A stretch of DNA of 64,000 bases from positions 310,001 through 374,000 of the forward strand of contig NZ_LQRT01000001.1 in NCBI RefSeq assembly GCF_001632745.1, written 5' to 3'. The first letter of the stretch is position 1, and the number at the start of each line of letters is the position of its first letter. The notes below the pieces were generated by a model. That model was not told the origin of the DNA. It worked only from the letters and a program-made list of their open reading frames with translations, and made no database searches. The translations under genes were made by a program, and so were the position numbers. This document shows, one piece after another, positions 62,658 to 64,000 of this stretch. This stretch comes from Aquimarina aggregata (GTDB taxonomy: Bacteria; Bacteroidota; Bacteroidia; Flavobacteriales; Flavobacteriaceae).

Positions 62658-62861
62658 CTAAATATAAGTTAACGGTCCTATAGGAGAAGTTATGCCTGAA
62701 TTAATTGATGTTAAACATTCTAACGAAGACGTTGGTAAATCCGTTTTAGTAGTATTTGACACTTTCGAAATTCCTCCCCCATTGATTGAAGCCATATCCC
62801 CTAATTTTGCAATTTTGGTTTTTTCTAAATTGAGTAAAGATTTTTTGTGATTTGTTTTCAT
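62658..62861 (-). CDS. Class I lanthipeptide-like RiPP precursor
   Basis: A 67-aa precursor peptide. The leader (residues 1-30) has the Bacteroidota pattern K-SL-LNLEKTKIAKL followed by a NGGG cleavage site (27-30), as in the GG-type natural product precursor family. The core (31-67) contains 14 Ser/Thr and a single Cys49 (SSLECLTS), suited to dehydration and one thioether ring. No dehydratase (LanB), cyclase (LanC) or peptidase-containing exporter is in the window, so the modifying enzymes must be encoded elsewhere. The antisense frame of 52 codons is judged spurious. Confidence 0.72.
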   Translation of the reverse strand: MKTNHKKSLLNLEKTKIAKLGDMASINGGGISKVSNTTKTDLPTSSLECLTSINSGITSPIGPLTYI

Positions 62862-62992
62862 GTGAAAGTAAAGTTTTAATTTGAAGAATCACAAAGTACA
62901 CGTTTTAATTATGTCTAACAGGAAACGCTGCCCAAAATTGATTAATTTTAGGTAGTATTTCTTATAATTTTAAAAACACAAGAAACTGATTA

Positions 62993-64000
62993 TCAGTTGC
63001 TTATTTTTTTAATAAAATAGGAAGGATAGATTCCTGTTTTTTTATAGAAAGCAGAAGAAAATGATTGCGCATTTTTAAAACCTACTTCTTCAGCTATAGC
63101 CTTGATAGTATAGGATCGTAAAGATTTATTTTCTGTTAACTGTGCAACGGCATAGTCGATTCTTAAATTATTAAGGTAATTGGCAAAATTCACATTCTTA
63201 TATACATTAATAATCTTTGATAAGTAAGCACTATTAGTCTGTAATTCTTTGGCTAGCGAATTCAAAGTATAATGTTTTTTAGAAAACTTATCGGACTGCT
63301 CAAAATTCTGAAGCTTTTTTAATACGGTTGCTATAACATCTTTAGGGATATCTAACTCTTCCTTTTTTGGAAGTTCAGTAATGATAGTTGGTTTTGTTTC
63401 CGCAGATTCTCTATTTTTTTGAGCTGTAAGTAATCTTTCAAATCGCTTTTTATTTAGGTAACTTCTCCTAAAACCATATATCGCTAGAGCGAGAACTATT
63501 GCAAGAATTATGATTAATAATAGTATTGTATCTCTTTTTAAAAAAGTTTCTTCTTGTAATTGATCTATTAACTTTTCTTTTTCTGCAATAAGCTCAACGG
63601 TATCATACTTTTCATTAATGTTTTTGGTTAAGTATAGTTGATCTGCATGTTTAATACTATCTAACCTCAACAACGTATTGATATATTCAATTTGTCCTTC
63701 TGCATCTTGTTTTGATTTAGAATACTTGATTAAATAATTATACGTATCCATCAATTCAGGAATAACATTTTCAGTTTCCTTAAAAATACGATCAACGCTT
63801 TTAAAAAATTTGATACTGGTTTCTGTATCGCCAAGATCATTATAAGAACGAGCTATATAATAGTCGCAAGTAGCGACTCTTGTTTCTTCTTTATCAAATT
63901 GTTTAATTAAGTCTTTGCCTTTTTGTAAACTATCGATAGCTCTAATATATTTTTTTGATAAATATTGATGTATTCCTGAAGTAACTACTAGATAAGAGTA
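62993..64000 (-). CDS. TPR and AraC-type HTH sensor-regulator (5' end beyond the window)
   Basis: On the minus strand the frame is open to the window edge at 64000, so the N-terminus is missing; visible are 335 codons. Reading in from the edge: TPR-like repeats (IRAIDSLQKGKDLIKQFDKEETRVATCDYYIARSYNDLGDTETS), a membrane helix (RDTILLLIIILAIVLALAIYGFR), and a C-terminal AraC HTH (HYTLNSLAKELQTNSAYLSKIINVYKNVNF, IKAIAEEVGFKNAQSFSSAFYKKTGIYPSYFIKKI). This is the flavobacterial one-component regulator with periplasmic TPRs. A TTG inside the frame is not a start. Confidence 0.88.
   Translation of the reverse strand, partial: YSYLVVTSGIHQYLSKKYIRAIDSLQKGKDLIKQFDKEETRVATCDYYIARSYNDLGDTETSIKFFKSVDRIFKETENVIPELMDTYNYLIKYSKSKQDAEGQIEYINTLLRLDSIKHADQLYLTKNINEKYDTVELIAEKEKLIDQLQEETFLKRDTILLLIIILAIVLALAIYGFRRSYLNKKRFERLLTAQKNRESAETKPTIITELPKKEELDIPKDVIATVLKKLQNFEQSDKFSKKHYTLNSLAKELQTNSAYLSKIINVYKNVNFANYLNNLRIDYAVAQLTENKSLRSYTIKAIAEEVGFKNAQSFSSAFYKKTGIYPSYFIKKISN

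Noticed and set aside
62689..62849. Plus-strand 52-codon frame beginning MPELIDVK, antisense to the RiPP precursor
   Set aside because: The minus-strand frame has a recognisable leader and GG site; the plus-strand frame has no family features and is probably a shadow.
1..64000. CRISPR array, insertion sequence, rRNA or origin of replication
   Set aside because: No regularly spaced repeats, terminal inverted repeats with a transposase, rRNA sequence or DnaA-box cluster were seen.

Overview
The window reads as a chromosomal segment of a marine-type Flavobacteriaceae member (Bacteroidota). The evidence is low GC content, a SusC/SusD pair, lipoprotein signals, a type IX secretion (T9SS) C-terminal domain, promoters of the Bacteroidota TAnnTTTG type, and a coaX-OMP-TPR-lptC-hemolysin-ppiD block of the sort usual in Flavobacteriia. 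An Aquimarina-like genus is a guess only.

Layout. 1-13966 (+): an alpha-galactoside utilisation locus with SusC, SusD, a VCBS/ASPIC lipoprotein, a GH36-type alpha-galactosidase, a sodium/solute symporter, a NagD-type HAD phosphatase and GalE, ending in a strong bidirectional terminator. 14056-21850 (-): housekeeping envelope genes from coaX down to ppiD. 21949-22021 (+): tRNA-Phe.

22022-30849: an island of about 8.8 kb. It starts at the tRNA-Phe 3' end and finishes at a decayed copy of the tRNA 3' end followed by an identical terminator (39-nt direct repeat). It carries a DUF1611 (DgcN-like) gene overlapping a rare fusion of a PLP amino-acid racemase with a VanX-like D,D-dipeptidase. A minus-strand stress-type set follows: stand-alone GroES, CsbD-like protein, GT14-like glycosyltransferase, two paralogous 55-60 aa proteins, cupin, tiny Lys-rich protein, AraC-type regulator with a degenerate metal-binding-like N-terminus, small secreted protein and cold-shock protein. 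No integrase is visible.

30909-36142 (-): Crp/Fnr regulator, then SDR, ACAD10/11-like acyl-CoA dehydrogenase, APH-type kinase, histidine phosphatase and SDR. This resembles the kinase/dehydrogenase system for 4-hydroxyacyl-CoA breakdown (LvaA/LvaC of Pseudomonas putida). 36365-38124 (+): Rid protein, double-rhodanese sulfurtransferase, NTF2-like protein. 38195-44769: TPR-LuxR-type regulator, small lipoprotein, and a 1274-aa T9SS-exported BNR-repeat protein.

45042-51429 (+): AraC regulator, FAD reductase, SDR, two YHS proteins, two unknown exported proteins, flavodoxin-fold reductase, methyltransferase. 51704-58045: GH29 fucosidase, LysR, haloalkane dehalogenase, GH2 enzyme. 58138-62407: AraC regulator operon divergent from a thiolase-MOSC operon. 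62658-62861 (-): an orphan lanthipeptide-like precursor. 62993-64000 (-): a TPR/AraC sensor-regulator that runs off the window.

The most novel regulatory signal is a repeated operator-promoter. A TTRTCCAT-type element lies exactly 30 nt upstream of a TAnnTTTG-type -7 box, often with a second half-site 21 bp further up. It recurs in front of the Rid, FAD-reductase, YHS, AhpD-like and thiolase operons, and once with no gene behind it. This suggests an AraC-controlled regulon spread over at least 26 kb.
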